Shown: in pieces, positions 43,191-52,396 of the stretch | Layout: each line of letters begins with the position of its first letter | Numbering within the stretch: position 1 is the first letter of the stretch | Made by a program: the position numbers and the translations under genes | Source of the DNA: Pirellulales bacterium | GTDB taxonomy: Bacteria; Planctomycetota; Planctomycetia; Pirellulales; UBA1268 | Reading direction: 5' to 3' | Assembly: GCA_016779265.1 (NCBI GenBank) | Contig: JADHNY010000012.1 | Coordinates: 1 to 62,851 of the forward strand | Length of the DNA stretch: 62,851 nucleotides | The notes under the pieces: model-generated | Databases searched by the model: none | What the model was told of the DNA's origin: nothing | The model's input: the letters and a program-made list of their open reading frames with translations, nothing else

Positions 43191-43280
43191 TCTCGTCGCA
43201 GAACTTTTTCTCCACCAACGAAGACTGCCGGTCAGGAATCGGCAAAGGGAGAAAAACTTCAAACGCTCCTCGAGCATTCG
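43191..43280 (+). repeat. Dispersed structured repeat, copy 2
   Basis: It lies between the convergent pepF and leucyl aminopeptidase genes. It has TCTCGTCGCAGA (43191-43202), the left arm TTTTTCTCC (43205-43213), a 34-base loop with an inner TGCCG/CGGCA stem, the right arm GGAGAAAAA (43248-43256) and AACGCTCCTCGAGCA. It matches copy 1 at 24006-24090 element by element. It might serve as a bidirectional terminator here, though without a typical long U-tract. Confidence 0.65.
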
Positions 43281-43346
43281 CCGACCACCGAGCCTCCGCT
43301 TGAGAACGTGAGCATGGTGATGAAGGAACGTTTATCGGAACCGCCG

Positions 43347-44855
43347 TCAGGTGTTCTCTTCCGGGTGGCCACGCACAAGTTCCACGAGCGACCGCACCAT
43401 CACGCCCGTGCCACCGCCGTCGCTCCATGGCTTGGGCTTGTCGGCGAAGGCTGGTCCGGCGATGTCGATGTGCGTCCAAGGCGTGTCGCCCACGAACCGC
43501 TCGAGAAACTTCGCCGCCGTGATCGCGCCGCCCCAGCGGCCGTCACCGACGTTCTTAATGTCCGCCACATCACTCTCGACCTGGCTGTCGTAATGCCGAA
43601 ACATCGGCATCTGCCAAACAGGCTCACCGGCAGACTGGGCCGCCGTCACCAGCTGATCACAGCTGGCCTGATCATTGGTAAAGAGACCGGCCACATCGTG
43701 CCCGAGAGCCACCATGCATGCACCAGTGAGCGTCGCGGCATCAATGATGCGAGCAGGCTCAAGGCCACGGACAACGTCGAGCGTGTCAGCAAGCACGAGC
43801 CGACCTTCGGCGTCCGTGTTGTGGACCTCGATCGTGACACCGTTGCGGGCCGTGAGCACGTCTCCCACCTTGTAGGCGGCAGGGCCAGTCATGTTCTCCA
43901 CGAGCCCCATCGCTGCCACTACATCAACAGGGAGTTTGAGGGCAGCAATCGTTGCGATCGTACCGAGCATGGTGGCAGCGCCTGCCATGTCACACTTCAT
44001 GCCCATCATCGAATCGGCTGGCTTCAGCGAGAGTCCACCGGAGTCAAACGTGACTCCCTTTCCCACGAAGGCGATCTCTGGCTTACCGTCACGACGCCCA
44101 GGACCGCGATACCGCATCATCACCAGGCGTGGTGGCCGGCTACTGCCACGCGAAACGGCGAGCAAGGCGCCACAGTTTTCCTTCGCCAGTCGTGTCTCGT
44201 CCCAGACCTCGATGTCGATGCCGAGATGCCCCGCAACTGCGGAGGCCTCCTCGGCAAACGCCTGGGGATACATGTCTTCGGGAGCAAGGTTAACCAGCCG
44301 TCTGGTGAGGTTGATGCCATCACCGAGGTGGCAGCCACGCTCCACCGCATCGGCTGGAGCTGCAAGCCAGATCGTGGTCCCAAAGGCGGTCCGCTTCTTC
44401 TCTTTGCGGTACAGATCCTGTCCCACCATGCCGACGGTCGCCCCAGCCACGGCATGTTCAATCTGCCGCGTACTCCACGAACCATCGGAAAGGAAGGCCA
44501 CCGTCCCACGTTTGCGGGCTGCAAGTGTCTTGGCCGCCGTGGCAGCCGCTCTGTAGAGCACGCCCTGATCGAGTTCTTCACGCTTGCCGAGTCCAACCAC
44601 CAGCAGATGCCCTGCAGCGATCCCCGCAGGCGCGAGAATCGACACACACTCGCAGGCCTTGCCACTGATCTCTCCGGCAGCCGCCAGCCGCGCAATTACA
44701 CCACCGACCGCCGCATCAACCTGTGCTACCGCACCGGCGCCAATGCCACCTTCGGTGGCAAACACTACCAGAGCTTCCGCTTCGACGCTCTCTGGCTGCA
44801 GCGACGGCTCAGCGACGATCCGGCTGGTTTTGGCTTGGCTTGCAAACTCACTCAT
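43347..44855 (-). CDS. pepA: Leucyl aminopeptidase (M17 family)
   Basis: 502-residue cytoplasmic dizinc aminopeptidase. The M17 signature NTDAEGRLVLADTL is present, as are VGKGVTFDSGGLSLKP (metal and catalytic Lys) and CDMAGAATMLG. The N-terminal macro-like domain covers about 1-170. The start at 44855 (MSEFASQAKTSRIV) fits the family; upstream ATG codons exist to 44978 but lack a signal. The gene is divergent from amt, with a 209-base gap. Confidence 0.94.
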   Translation of the reverse strand: MSEFASQAKTSRIVAEPSLQPESVEAEALVVFATEGGIGAGAVAQVDAAVGGVIARLAAAGEISGKACECVSILAPAGIAAGHLLVVGLGKREELDQGVLYRAAATAAKTLAARKRGTVAFLSDGSWSTRQIEHAVAGATVGMVGQDLYRKEKKRTAFGTTIWLAAPADAVERGCHLGDGINLTRRLVNLAPEDMYPQAFAEEASAVAGHLGIDIEVWDETRLAKENCGALLAVSRGSSRPPRLVMMRYRGPGRRDGKPEIAFVGKGVTFDSGGLSLKPADSMMGMKCDMAGAATMLGTIATIAALKLPVDVVAAMGLVENMTGPAAYKVGDVLTARNGVTIEVHNTDAEGRLVLADTLDVVRGLEPARIIDAATLTGACMVALGHDVAGLFTNDQASCDQLVTAAQSAGEPVWQMPMFRHYDSQVESDVADIKNVGDGRWGGAITAAKFLERFVGDTPWTHIDIAGPAFADKPKPWSDGGGTGVMVRSLVELVRGHPEENT

Positions 44856-44873
44856 CGTCGGCCTCATTCCTGT

Positions 44874-44904
44874 CTGGTGCATTGGCCCTGCCTGGCGCAT
44901 TGGC
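44874..44904. promoter_or_regulatory. Spaced direct repeat in the pepA-amt divergent region
   Basis: CTGGTGCATTGGC (44874-44886) and CTGGCGCATTGGC (44892-44904) are 12 of 13 identical and start 18 bases apart. They lie just upstream of the pepA start, in the shared upstream region with amt. They could be tandem binding sites of a regulator. No clear promoter boxes pair with them. Confidence 0.3.
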
Positions 44905-45064
44905 TGGCCTGTTGTGGTCAGGGTGTTCACAGCATAGCCATTTGACAATCTCGTCACTCGCTCTCCGCAAGCACTCACCCAACGAATCCTGACCCCTCAC
45001 ATCTGGAAGACGCGGCCAACTTCGCTACCATACGCCCTAGGCGGATCCTTCTGGAGATATTTTT

Positions 45065-46441
45065 ATGCGTTCAGAGCGAACGTGGCGGTCTGCGTGCGCC
45101 GACGCCCTTCCCACACTGCGGCGTCCACTTGGCGGTCGCGCTCACCGACTGACTGCAGCGGCGGCTCTTGGACTTCTGCCTGCCTCGCTGGCGTTTGGCG
45201 AAGAAACAACTGCGAGCCTCAATACCGGCGACACCGCCTGGATGATCGTGGCGACCGCCCTGGTACTGTTCATGACACTGCCTGGCCTCTCGCTGTTCTA
45301 CGGCGGCCTCGTCCGCAGCAAGAACGTGCTGTCCGTACTCGTGCAGTGCCTGGCTATGGCGGGCGTGATGAGTCTCCTCTGGGTGGCCTACGGCTACAGC
45401 CTTGCCTTCGGCAATGGTGGTGGGCTGCAGTCGGTCATCGGGGGCACCGAGCGGCTCTTCCTCAGCGGCATCACCGTCGACTCGCTCTCCGGCACGATTC
45501 CTGAGCCACTGTTTGTCGCCTTCCAGATGACCTTCGCGATCATCACTCCCGCATTGATCGTGGGAGCCTTCGCTGAACGCATGCGGTTTAGCGGCATGCT
45601 GATCTTCTCGGCGATCTGGTTCACCTTCTCCTACCTCCCGATCTGCCACATGGCCTGGGGAGGCGAAGGCTCACTCTTTCACGGCTGGGGCGTGATCGAC
45701 TTTGCGGGCGGCACGGTCGTGCACGTAAACGCGGGCATCGCGGGCCTTGTGACCTGCTTGATGGTCGGCGCTCGCCGCGGCTTTCCGCGGGAGCCGATGC
45801 GTCCCCACAACCTGCCTCTGGCAGTGATGGGCACTGGCATGCTCTGGGTTGGCTGGTTCGGCTTCAATGCCGGGAGTGCTCTTGCCGCCAACGGACAGGC
45901 AGCCATGGCCCTGCTGGTAACACACCTGGCCGCTGCTGCTGCTGCCACGACCTGGATGCTGATCGAACTCTGCACCCATAAGAAGGCATCGGCGCTCGGC
46001 GTGGCCACAGGAGTTGTCGCCGGCCTCGTGGCGATCACGCCTGCCAGCGGCAACGCTGGCCCACTCGGTGCGATTGGGCTTGGATGTGTGTCCGCAGTCG
46101 TCTGCTACTGGTCAGCCACGTCCCTCAAGCACCGCTTTCACTACGACGACAGCCTCGATGTGTTTGGTGTGCATGGAGTGGGGGGCATCGTGGGGGCCGT
46201 GCTGACTGGCGTCGTCGCCTCGCCTGCCCTCGGTGGCTCAGGCATGTCGCACGAATCGATGCTGACCCAGGTCTGGTGGCAGACGGCAAGCGTCCTGGTG
46301 ACCGTGGTCTGGAGCGGTGTCGTGTCGGTCGTGGCCTTTGGGATCGCTCAACGAATCGCCGGCATGCGAGTGCTGCCTGAGGTTGAGCAGATGGGCCTTG
46401 ACCTCTCCGAACACCAGGAGCAGGCCTACGAGATCGTCTGA
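45065..46441 (+). CDS. amt: Ammonium transporter
   Basis: 458-residue Amt/Mep/Rh channel that takes up ammonium. An N-terminal signal-like segment (AAALGLLPASLAFGEE) precedes about eleven membrane helices. The two pore histidines are in YLPICHMAWGG and DVFGVHGVGGIVG. The Amt signature TPALIVGAFAERMRFSG is present. GGAG lies 8 bases before the ATG. No glnB/glnK gene follows: the next gene is convergent and overlaps by 16 bases. The C-terminal tail (EVEQMGLDLSEHQEQAYEI) is the usual cytoplasmic regulatory tail. Confidence 0.95.
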   Translation: MRSERTWRSACADALPTLRRPLGGRAHRLTAAAALGLLPASLAFGEETTASLNTGDTAWMIVATALVLFMTLPGLSLFYGGLVRSKNVLSVLVQCLAMAGVMSLLWVAYGYSLAFGNGGGLQSVIGGTERLFLSGITVDSLSGTIPEPLFVAFQMTFAIITPALIVGAFAERMRFSGMLIFSAIWFTFSYLPICHMAWGGEGSLFHGWGVIDFAGGTVVHVNAGIAGLVTCLMVGARRGFPREPMRPHNLPLAVMGTGMLWVGWFGFNAGSALAANGQAAMALLVTHLAAAAAATTWMLIELCTHKKASALGVATGVVAGLVAITPASGNAGPLGAIGLGCVSAVVCYWSATSLKHRFHYDDSLDVFGVHGVGGIVGAVLTGVVASPALGGSGMSHESMLTQVWWQTASVLVTVVWSGVVSVVAFGIAQRIAGMRVLPEVEQMGLDLSEHQEQAYEIV

Positions 46442-48765
46442 TTCTCGTCTCGCGGAAGTGACGTTGAATCCCGCACCAGTGAGAGGAGCACCGGCAGCAC
46501 CACGAGGTTGCCAACGAGGCCACCAGCCAGCGTGAGGCACGAGAGAGTGCCGAACGACACCGTCGGCAGAAAGCCACTGGTGCGGAGAGCAAGAAACCCG
46601 ATCACCAGGGCGAGCGTGGAGAACACAATCGCCCGCCCGGCAGTCTGATGGGCCACGCCTAAAGCCGCCTCAATCGGGTGCCCTTCATCACGCCGGCGGC
46701 GATACGCCGTCACATAGTGGATGGAGCTATCCACCGACAGGCCCATAGAGACTGCCGCAATCATGGCGGTGCCCATATTGATCGGCTGTCCAACCCACCC
46801 CAGGATGCCGAGCACGAGGAAGATCGGGAGTGCATTGGGGACCAGGGCAAGCCCGCCGAGGAGCGGACTCCGAAAAGCAACCGAAAGCATCGTAAAGATG
46901 CCGACCGCCGCCAGCGAGAACGTCAGCCACTGGTCTGTGATCATCCGCTCAACCAGCTGCGCAAGCAGCACGAAGAAGCCAGTCACCTCGCCTCCTCTGC
47001 CGGCCTCATCTCGCGGAAATGCTTCGGTGGCAAGCGTCCGCACCTGCTCAATCATCGCCCGTTTCGCTTCTGCTGACTGCCGCTCTCGGGCCCTCAGCAT
47101 CACCCGCAGCCAGGTCGATCCATCACTCGGGTCTGTCCCGATCAGCGCGGAGGCCAGCTGCGGGAGCTGGCCTTTGAGTCCGCCAATCGCCTGCTCCAAC
47201 AGCCAGCTGCCGGCTGAGGAGGCTGCCAGTTGACGTGACGGAATGGGAGAGACTGCGTCAATCACATCGACGAGGCTGAGCACCTTCGTCAAGGCTGGCC
47301 TCGGCCCATCCGGACCGGCAACGGTGAGCTCACGCAGCTGGTCTTCAAACTCACTCAGGGCTGTCAGGCTCGCCCCGTCCACGCCAGCCGGCACAGGAAT
47401 CAACACATCCCACACCCCCGCACCACCGAGCTTGGCCTCAACCACGTCGTATGCCGACACGATCGGACTTTCAGCGCGAAAGTTCTTCGTGAAATCTGTC
47501 TCCACGGTCAGCCGGCTCATTCCAGCAATCGCCACTGCCACAACGATTCCTGTGACGCTGAGGATTGTCCTCGGCTTGGCGACAATCCGCTGCACGAGTC
47601 GATCCAGCGTGTGCTCCAAGGCCCCCTCACCAATCGCTCGCTTGGGATCACTGTCAAACCGTCCTGCCAGCGCCAAAAAAGGCACGGTGCACAACACCGC
47701 CACCAGCACGAGCCCAGCTCCCAAGGCCGTCATGACGCCAAAGTCGTGCACAGGCCCCACGCGGCTGGCCATTAGCGAGCCAAAGCCGATCATGTCGGTG
47801 GCAATCGCGCCAGCCACAGGCCAGAGCAGACGCGCAAGCGTTTCTTGCAACGCCACGGTTGGCTCACACCCCAGTTCCCGTTGACGGCGATACTCCACAA
47901 TCAGATGCGTGACCGTCGCAATCCCCACCACGGTGATCATCGCTGAGAGCATGGTTGAAACCATCGTCAGCTTGACGCCGGCAAGCGACAGCACACCTCG
48001 TGTGGTCCACAACGCCATCAGCACAACGGCCAGCGGCACCACGACCCAGCGAAGACTGCGAAACAGCAACAGCAGCACGCTGCCGGCGAGCAGGCCTGCC
48101 GCGGTCCCGAGTAGATTGCCGTCACGGCGGAGCATGGCGAAGCCGTCATGCAGCATCACCGGCTCACCAGCTACCATGCCGCCTGGCAGTTGCCGCATCA
48201 CCTCGCGAATGCCTTGGATAGCCCTGGCTCGCACCGCCGCAGGATCACTCTCGCTACCGCCGGGAGCAGCCAGCAGGCAGGCAATGCCGGCGGTACGACG
48301 GTCTGCCCCCACCACGTAGCCTTCCATCAGATCGACAACGCCCGCAGCCATCGGTATCGTGTCGACCTGAATGATCCGCTGGCCAAGAGGCGTGTCTGCA
48401 AGGCTCATCACCGACGTGACGCCTGGAATCTCCTCAATTTGGCGAGCAACGCCCTCGAGCGAGGCAATCCCTGTCGGCGTGAAGAGTTCGGCATCGTCGT
48501 AGACAGCCAGCACCACCTCGTTCGCGCCAAAGGCACGTGCAAGCCGATGATACGGAGGCAGGGCAGGATCCAAGCGATCGAACATGGTTTCGATCGACTG
48601 TGAAAACTCAAGTCGGCGAGCCTGATCAACCGCCGCCACGGTGAGCACCACCGCGAACACAGCCAGGTACAGCCGCCACCGCACAAGCCAGACAGCGAGC
48701 CGCCGTGCGCCGACGGGAACGCGATCCGTGGCTTCTCTCTCCGGCACACCAGGCGACTGCGACAT
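46426..48765 (-). CDS. RND-superfamily (MMPL-type) exporter
   Basis: 779-residue membrane protein. The layout is one N-terminal helix (about 28-46), a periplasmic domain, a bundle of five helices with VPLAVVLMALWTTRGVLSLAG and SAMITVVGIATVTHLIVEYRRQRE, a second periplasmic domain and a second helix bundle (VPNALPIFLVLGILGWVGQPIN, MIAAVSMGLSVDSSIHYVTAYR). This duplicated layout is that of the MMPL / HAE-3 group of RND exporters, which often move lipids. No membrane-fusion or outer-membrane partner is adjacent; the LptD-like gene is divergent, 301 bases away. Substrate unknown. Confidence 0.88.
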   Translation of the reverse strand: MSQSPGVPEREATDRVPVGARRLAVWLVRWRLYLAVFAVVLTVAAVDQARRLEFSQSIETMFDRLDPALPPYHRLARAFGANEVVLAVYDDAELFTPTGIASLEGVARQIEEIPGVTSVMSLADTPLGQRIIQVDTIPMAAGVVDLMEGYVVGADRRTAGIACLLAAPGGSESDPAAVRARAIQGIREVMRQLPGGMVAGEPVMLHDGFAMLRRDGNLLGTAAGLLAGSVLLLLFRSLRWVVVPLAVVLMALWTTRGVLSLAGVKLTMVSTMLSAMITVVGIATVTHLIVEYRRQRELGCEPTVALQETLARLLWPVAGAIATDMIGFGSLMASRVGPVHDFGVMTALGAGLVLVAVLCTVPFLALAGRFDSDPKRAIGEGALEHTLDRLVQRIVAKPRTILSVTGIVVAVAIAGMSRLTVETDFTKNFRAESPIVSAYDVVEAKLGGAGVWDVLIPVPAGVDGASLTALSEFEDQLRELTVAGPDGPRPALTKVLSLVDVIDAVSPIPSRQLAASSAGSWLLEQAIGGLKGQLPQLASALIGTDPSDGSTWLRVMLRARERQSAEAKRAMIEQVRTLATEAFPRDEAGRGGEVTGFFVLLAQLVERMITDQWLTFSLAAVGIFTMLSVAFRSPLLGGLALVPNALPIFLVLGILGWVGQPINMGTAMIAAVSMGLSVDSSIHYVTAYRRRRDEGHPIEAALGVAHQTAGRAIVFSTLALVIGFLALRTSGFLPTVSFGTLSCLTLAGGLVGNLVVLPVLLSLVRDSTSLPRDENQTIS

Positions 48766-48966
48766 CCGTTTCGCTCGTACTCAGCACGCGTGTTTACGGG
48801 CAGGCTTCATGACAAACGCCCGAAAGAGACGCCGCAGCCTACCTAGCACGCTGCCCATCCTACCTGATTTCGCGTTTGGAGCGGCCGGCAACGATTCCGC
48901 ACCGCCCCACGCGCAAGTCACTGAAAAAACTTGACTTACGACGAAAGCACAGCCGCCGGTGCACCC

Positions 48967-48996
48967 TTGACCGGCCCATGGCAGCACACCTATAGT
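48967..48996 (+). promoter_or_regulatory. Probable sigma-70-type promoter of the LptD-like gene
   Basis: TTGACC (48967-48972) and TATAGT (48991-48996) are separated by 18 bases, close to the vegetative consensus. The site lies 71 bases upstream of the ATG at 49067. It is the only good box pair that I found in the 301-base region between the divergent RND exporter and the LptD-like gene; the rest of that region shows no gene. Confidence 0.55.
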
Positions 48997-49066
48997 CCCG
49001 CGCGTTTTTGCCTTTGGTCCGCAGGCAGCGTTCTGCCCAAGGACCTGACGTGTCTCGTACCAACGC

Positions 49067-52000
49067 GTGAACTCCATCCTCCACCTCACCCGACCTCCGT
49101 TACCGCCTCGTGAGTCTACGAGCGGTCGGTTGCTGCGCACGCAGGCTGTGCTGGCGGTCGTGGTCACGCTGTTGGCATGCAACGCGGCAGCAGTGCCGCG
49201 GGAAGTTCGTGGTGACGAAGCCCTCCCACCACCGAGTTCACCGGCCGGCGTTCTGGCAACGCTGCCCACTCGAGGGCTGGCGGCCGCGATTGCCGAGGCG
49301 GGGCAGATCGAAGTGCCTGGCGTCGATCCCGCCGAACAGCTCTCAGTGCATGCCGGCCAGGCCTCCCGCTGGACTGAGGGTTCCTACGACGTCTGGCATC
49401 TGACCGGCGGTGTCACCATCGCGCAGGGGCCCACAACCGCCTCAGCGCATGAGGCGGTGATCTGGATTGAGCAGCAGCCTGCAGTTCTTGACGACACAGT
49501 CGTTGATACGCCCACCGCACCACCTGTGCGGAGCGTGCTTGTGCGGATGGCAGGAAACGTGGAGGTTGACGCTGGCGATGCGACAGCAGCGGTGATCCGT
49601 GGGCCCAGCTGGGCCGGCCGGTTCTGGACGTACCGTGATCCGGACCTCGATTTCACGAGCGTTGTCCCGCCAGCAGGCACTCCTGTGCAGTACGACGGCG
49701 CGCTGGTCGGCAACGCCTTTGCGGGAGACACACAGCAGCCAGGTGCTCCCAGTGAGGTCATGCTCACCTCGGGCGAAGAACTCAGCAGCGAGGCCGACAC
49801 GGTCGAGTTTCTCCCTCCACTGGCCGATGGCGATGACACGGTTGATCAGGCGCAGTTCAGCGAGTTTGCCCCGAGCAGCGGCCCCCAGGTGACGGCCACC
49901 GAATCGGCACGACGACTGCGGGCATTCCCACGATCAAGCATGCCACTGAACGTCCGCTGGTATCCCAGTCCAGGCGGCGGGGAGTGGGTGGCCGTGATCA
50001 CCTCTGGGGTGAACCTTGTCATCGATGGTGTTGACCCGGCTGGCCCTCTCGACATCTCCGCCGACCGGCTGGTGATCTGGACACAGGCCGCCGAGCAGCC
50101 CTCGCTCGATGGCAGCAGCAGCCAGGCCTCCAACGTCCCCATGGAAATCTACATGGAGGGCAACGTCATCTTCCGCCAGGCCCAACGGGTGGTCGAGGCG
50201 GTCAGCATGTACTACGACGTGCCGCGGAGCTCCGGTGTGATCACCGGCGCAACCGTCCTGACGCCCGTCAACAACTACTCTGGGATGGTCCGCCTGCGAG
50301 CCGACGTGATGCGGCAGGTGAATCGCAGCGAGTTTGTCGCTCAGCGGGCTGGGCTGACCTCAAGTCGACTGGGCATGCCCACCTGGGAGTTCCGCGCTCG
50401 AGAGATGACCTTCACGGACGAACAGGTTCCACTCCCGGGCCCTTTCGGCCAGACGCTGATCGATCCAGCGACAGGTGAACCTGCTGTCGAACACCAGCAG
50501 TTCATCACCAGTCGCGGCAACACCGTGGAACTGCTCGGGCTGCCGGTGCTCTGGTGGCCTGTGCTTGCCACCAACGCCAAGAAGCCAACCTTCTATATCA
50601 ACAACGCGCAGATCAAAAACGACCAGATCTACGGCACGCAGCTGCTCACCAGCTGGGACGCGTTTCAGGTGTTCGGCTGGAAGCGAGCCCCTGACGGCGT
50701 CGACTGGGACTTTGACGTGGACTACCTCAGCCTGCGTGGGCCGGCTGCAGGCACCTCGCTCCTCTACGATCGTCCAGAGTTTTTTGGGCTCGGCACACCC
50801 GCCAACGGCGTCCTCGACGGCTGGTTCATCAACGATACCGGCATCGACAATCTCGGCCTCTACCGTCGTGACTTCACCTTCCCTAACAGTTTCCGCGGAC
50901 GAAGCTTCTGGAGGCATCGTCAGAATATCTCCAACGAATGGCAGATGCGGGGCACGGCCGGCTGGATCAGCGACTACAACTTCCTGGAAGAGTATTACGA
51001 AGCCGAATGGGAAGAGGGCTATGAGCAGCGAACCTGGCTCGACATCCGTCGCACGGTCGACACCCGTGAGCTGAGGCTGCTGGCAAGCTATCGCGTCGAC
51101 CCTTTCTTCACGCAGAGCCAGTGGTGGCCCCGGCTCGACCACTACACCGTCGGCCAGCCGCTGCTCCGTGATGCTCTTACCTGGTACGAGCACTCCAGCG
51201 TGTCGTACGTCAGCCAGCCCCTGCCGCAACCGCCTGACGCAGGCCAAGGCCTCGAGTTCTTCACGCTGCTGCCCTATGAGTCCGACGTGATTGGCGAACG
51301 GCTTGCCACTCGCCAAGAGATCGACCTGCCTTTCCAAGCTGGTGCGGTCAAACTCGTTCCCTACGCACTCGGTGAACTCGCCCACTGGGGGCAAGACCTC
51401 AACGGCAATCCGCTTGACCGTGCCTACGGCCAGGTTGGCATCCGCTCAAGCCTCCCCATGTGGTGGGCAGACAACTCGATTGAGAGCACGCTGTGGAATG
51501 TGCATGGGATCGCCCACAAGGTTGTCTTTGATGTCGACTTCTCATACGCCAACTCAACACAGAACATTGACCAACTGCCGCTCTACGATCAGATCGACGA
51601 CGACACAATCAACCAGTATCGTCGCAACATTCCGTACTGGGACTTTGGCGCTGTGCCATTTCAGGGCTCCGTGGTTCCGTTGGCAGATCCCTTCATCTTT
51701 GGACCCGACAACAAGTTTGACCCACGCAGCTATGCGGTCCGCCGAGGCATGGGAAGCTGGGTCAATGGCCCCACGGAGATTGCCAACGATCTCACTGCCT
51801 TCCGCGTCGGTGCTCGCCAGCGGTGGCAGACGAAGCGTGGTCCCGCAGGCAACCGCCGAATCATCGACTGGATTACTCTCGACATCGACGGTGAGTTCTT
51901 CCCTGTCGAGGCGCAGAACTTTGGCCAGGTACTCGGACTCTGGCAGTACGACTTCCGCTGGCATGTCGGCGACCGCACGGTCGTGCTCTCCACCGCCGAC

Positions 52001-52390
52001 GTGGACTTCTTTACCGAAGGGCAGCAGCTCTACACAGTCGGAGCGTTGATCAACCGCTCTACCAGGGGCAGTTTCTACATGGGCTTCCAGGAGTTTGCCG
52101 GCCCGATCGAAGCGAGCGTCTTGACAGGCTCGTACACCTACCGCATGAGCCCCAAGTGGGCGAGTTCGTTCGGCACCGCGGTTAACCTCACCGGCCGCAA
52201 CATTGGCCAACGACTGCAGCTGATCCGTATCGGCGAAGCGTTCCTGATGAGCTTCGGCTTTAACGTCGACTACAGCCGCAACAATGTTGGCGTGACCTTC
52301 AACCTCGAGCCACGCTTCCTCTCGCGGACGCAGTTTGCCAGTGGCACCGGCATCGACATTCCCGTGGCAGGTGCCTACGGGCTCGAGTAG
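49067..52390 (+). CDS. LptD/OstA-like outer membrane protein
   Basis: 1107 residues. A hydrophobic N-terminal segment (AVLAVVVTLLACNAAA) indicates export; the LLAC could even be a lipobox. Two OstA/LptA-like stretches are visible (VWHLTGGVTIAQGPTTASAHEA near 105-130, and IYMEGNVIFRQAQRVVEA near 360). From about 400 on, the chain is beta-rich with frequent Trp/Tyr and alternating strands, ending in a barrel-like pattern (FLMSFGFNVDYSRNNVGVTF). The region VELLGLPVLWWPVLATNAKKPTFY fits the LptD transition to the barrel. In Gram-negative bacteria LptD places lipopolysaccharide in the outer leaflet. LptD homology is inferred from layout and motifs; no lptE is seen. Confidence 0.8.
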   Translation: MNSILHLTRPPLPPRESTSGRLLRTQAVLAVVVTLLACNAAAVPREVRGDEALPPPSSPAGVLATLPTRGLAAAIAEAGQIEVPGVDPAEQLSVHAGQASRWTEGSYDVWHLTGGVTIAQGPTTASAHEAVIWIEQQPAVLDDTVVDTPTAPPVRSVLVRMAGNVEVDAGDATAAVIRGPSWAGRFWTYRDPDLDFTSVVPPAGTPVQYDGALVGNAFAGDTQQPGAPSEVMLTSGEELSSEADTVEFLPPLADGDDTVDQAQFSEFAPSSGPQVTATESARRLRAFPRSSMPLNVRWYPSPGGGEWVAVITSGVNLVIDGVDPAGPLDISADRLVIWTQAAEQPSLDGSSSQASNVPMEIYMEGNVIFRQAQRVVEAVSMYYDVPRSSGVITGATVLTPVNNYSGMVRLRADVMRQVNRSEFVAQRAGLTSSRLGMPTWEFRAREMTFTDEQVPLPGPFGQTLIDPATGEPAVEHQQFITSRGNTVELLGLPVLWWPVLATNAKKPTFYINNAQIKNDQIYGTQLLTSWDAFQVFGWKRAPDGVDWDFDVDYLSLRGPAAGTSLLYDRPEFFGLGTPANGVLDGWFINDTGIDNLGLYRRDFTFPNSFRGRSFWRHRQNISNEWQMRGTAGWISDYNFLEEYYEAEWEEGYEQRTWLDIRRTVDTRELRLLASYRVDPFFTQSQWWPRLDHYTVGQPLLRDALTWYEHSSVSYVSQPLPQPPDAGQGLEFFTLLPYESDVIGERLATRQEIDLPFQAGAVKLVPYALGELAHWGQDLNGNPLDRAYGQVGIRSSLPMWWADNSIESTLWNVHGIAHKVVFDVDFSYANSTQNIDQLPLYDQIDDDTINQYRRNIPYWDFGAVPFQGSVVPLADPFIFGPDNKFDPRSYAVRRGMGSWVNGPTEIANDLTAFRVGARQRWQTKRGPAGNRRIIDWITLDIDGEFFPVEAQNFGQVLGLWQYDFRWHVGDRTVVLSTADVDFFTEGQQLYTVGALINRSTRGSFYMGFQEFAGPIEASVLTGSYTYRMSPKWASSFGTAVNLTGRNIGQRLQLIRIGEAFLMSFGFNVDYSRNNVGVTFNLEPRFLSRTQFASGTGIDIPVAGAYGLE

Positions 52391-52396
52391 TCCGTC

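Noticed and set aside
43017-44945. 642-codon open frame on the plus strand opposite leucyl aminopeptidase
   Set aside because: The M17 signatures are on the other strand; the plus-strand translation is His/Arg-rich with no recognisable domain and begins inside pepF.
44942-44947. Perfect TTGACA box upstream of amt
   Set aside because: No -10-like hexamer occurs at 16-18 bases downstream, so I do not call a promoter.
48781-49269. 162-codon minus-strand frame between the RND exporter and LptD-like genes
   Set aside because: Overlaps the LptD-like start and its probable promoter; no ribosome-binding site and no family resemblance.
50360-51394. 344-codon minus-strand frame inside the LptD-like gene
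   Set aside because: Antisense shadow of a continuous 1107-codon gene with export signal and OstA-like motifs; no start signal.
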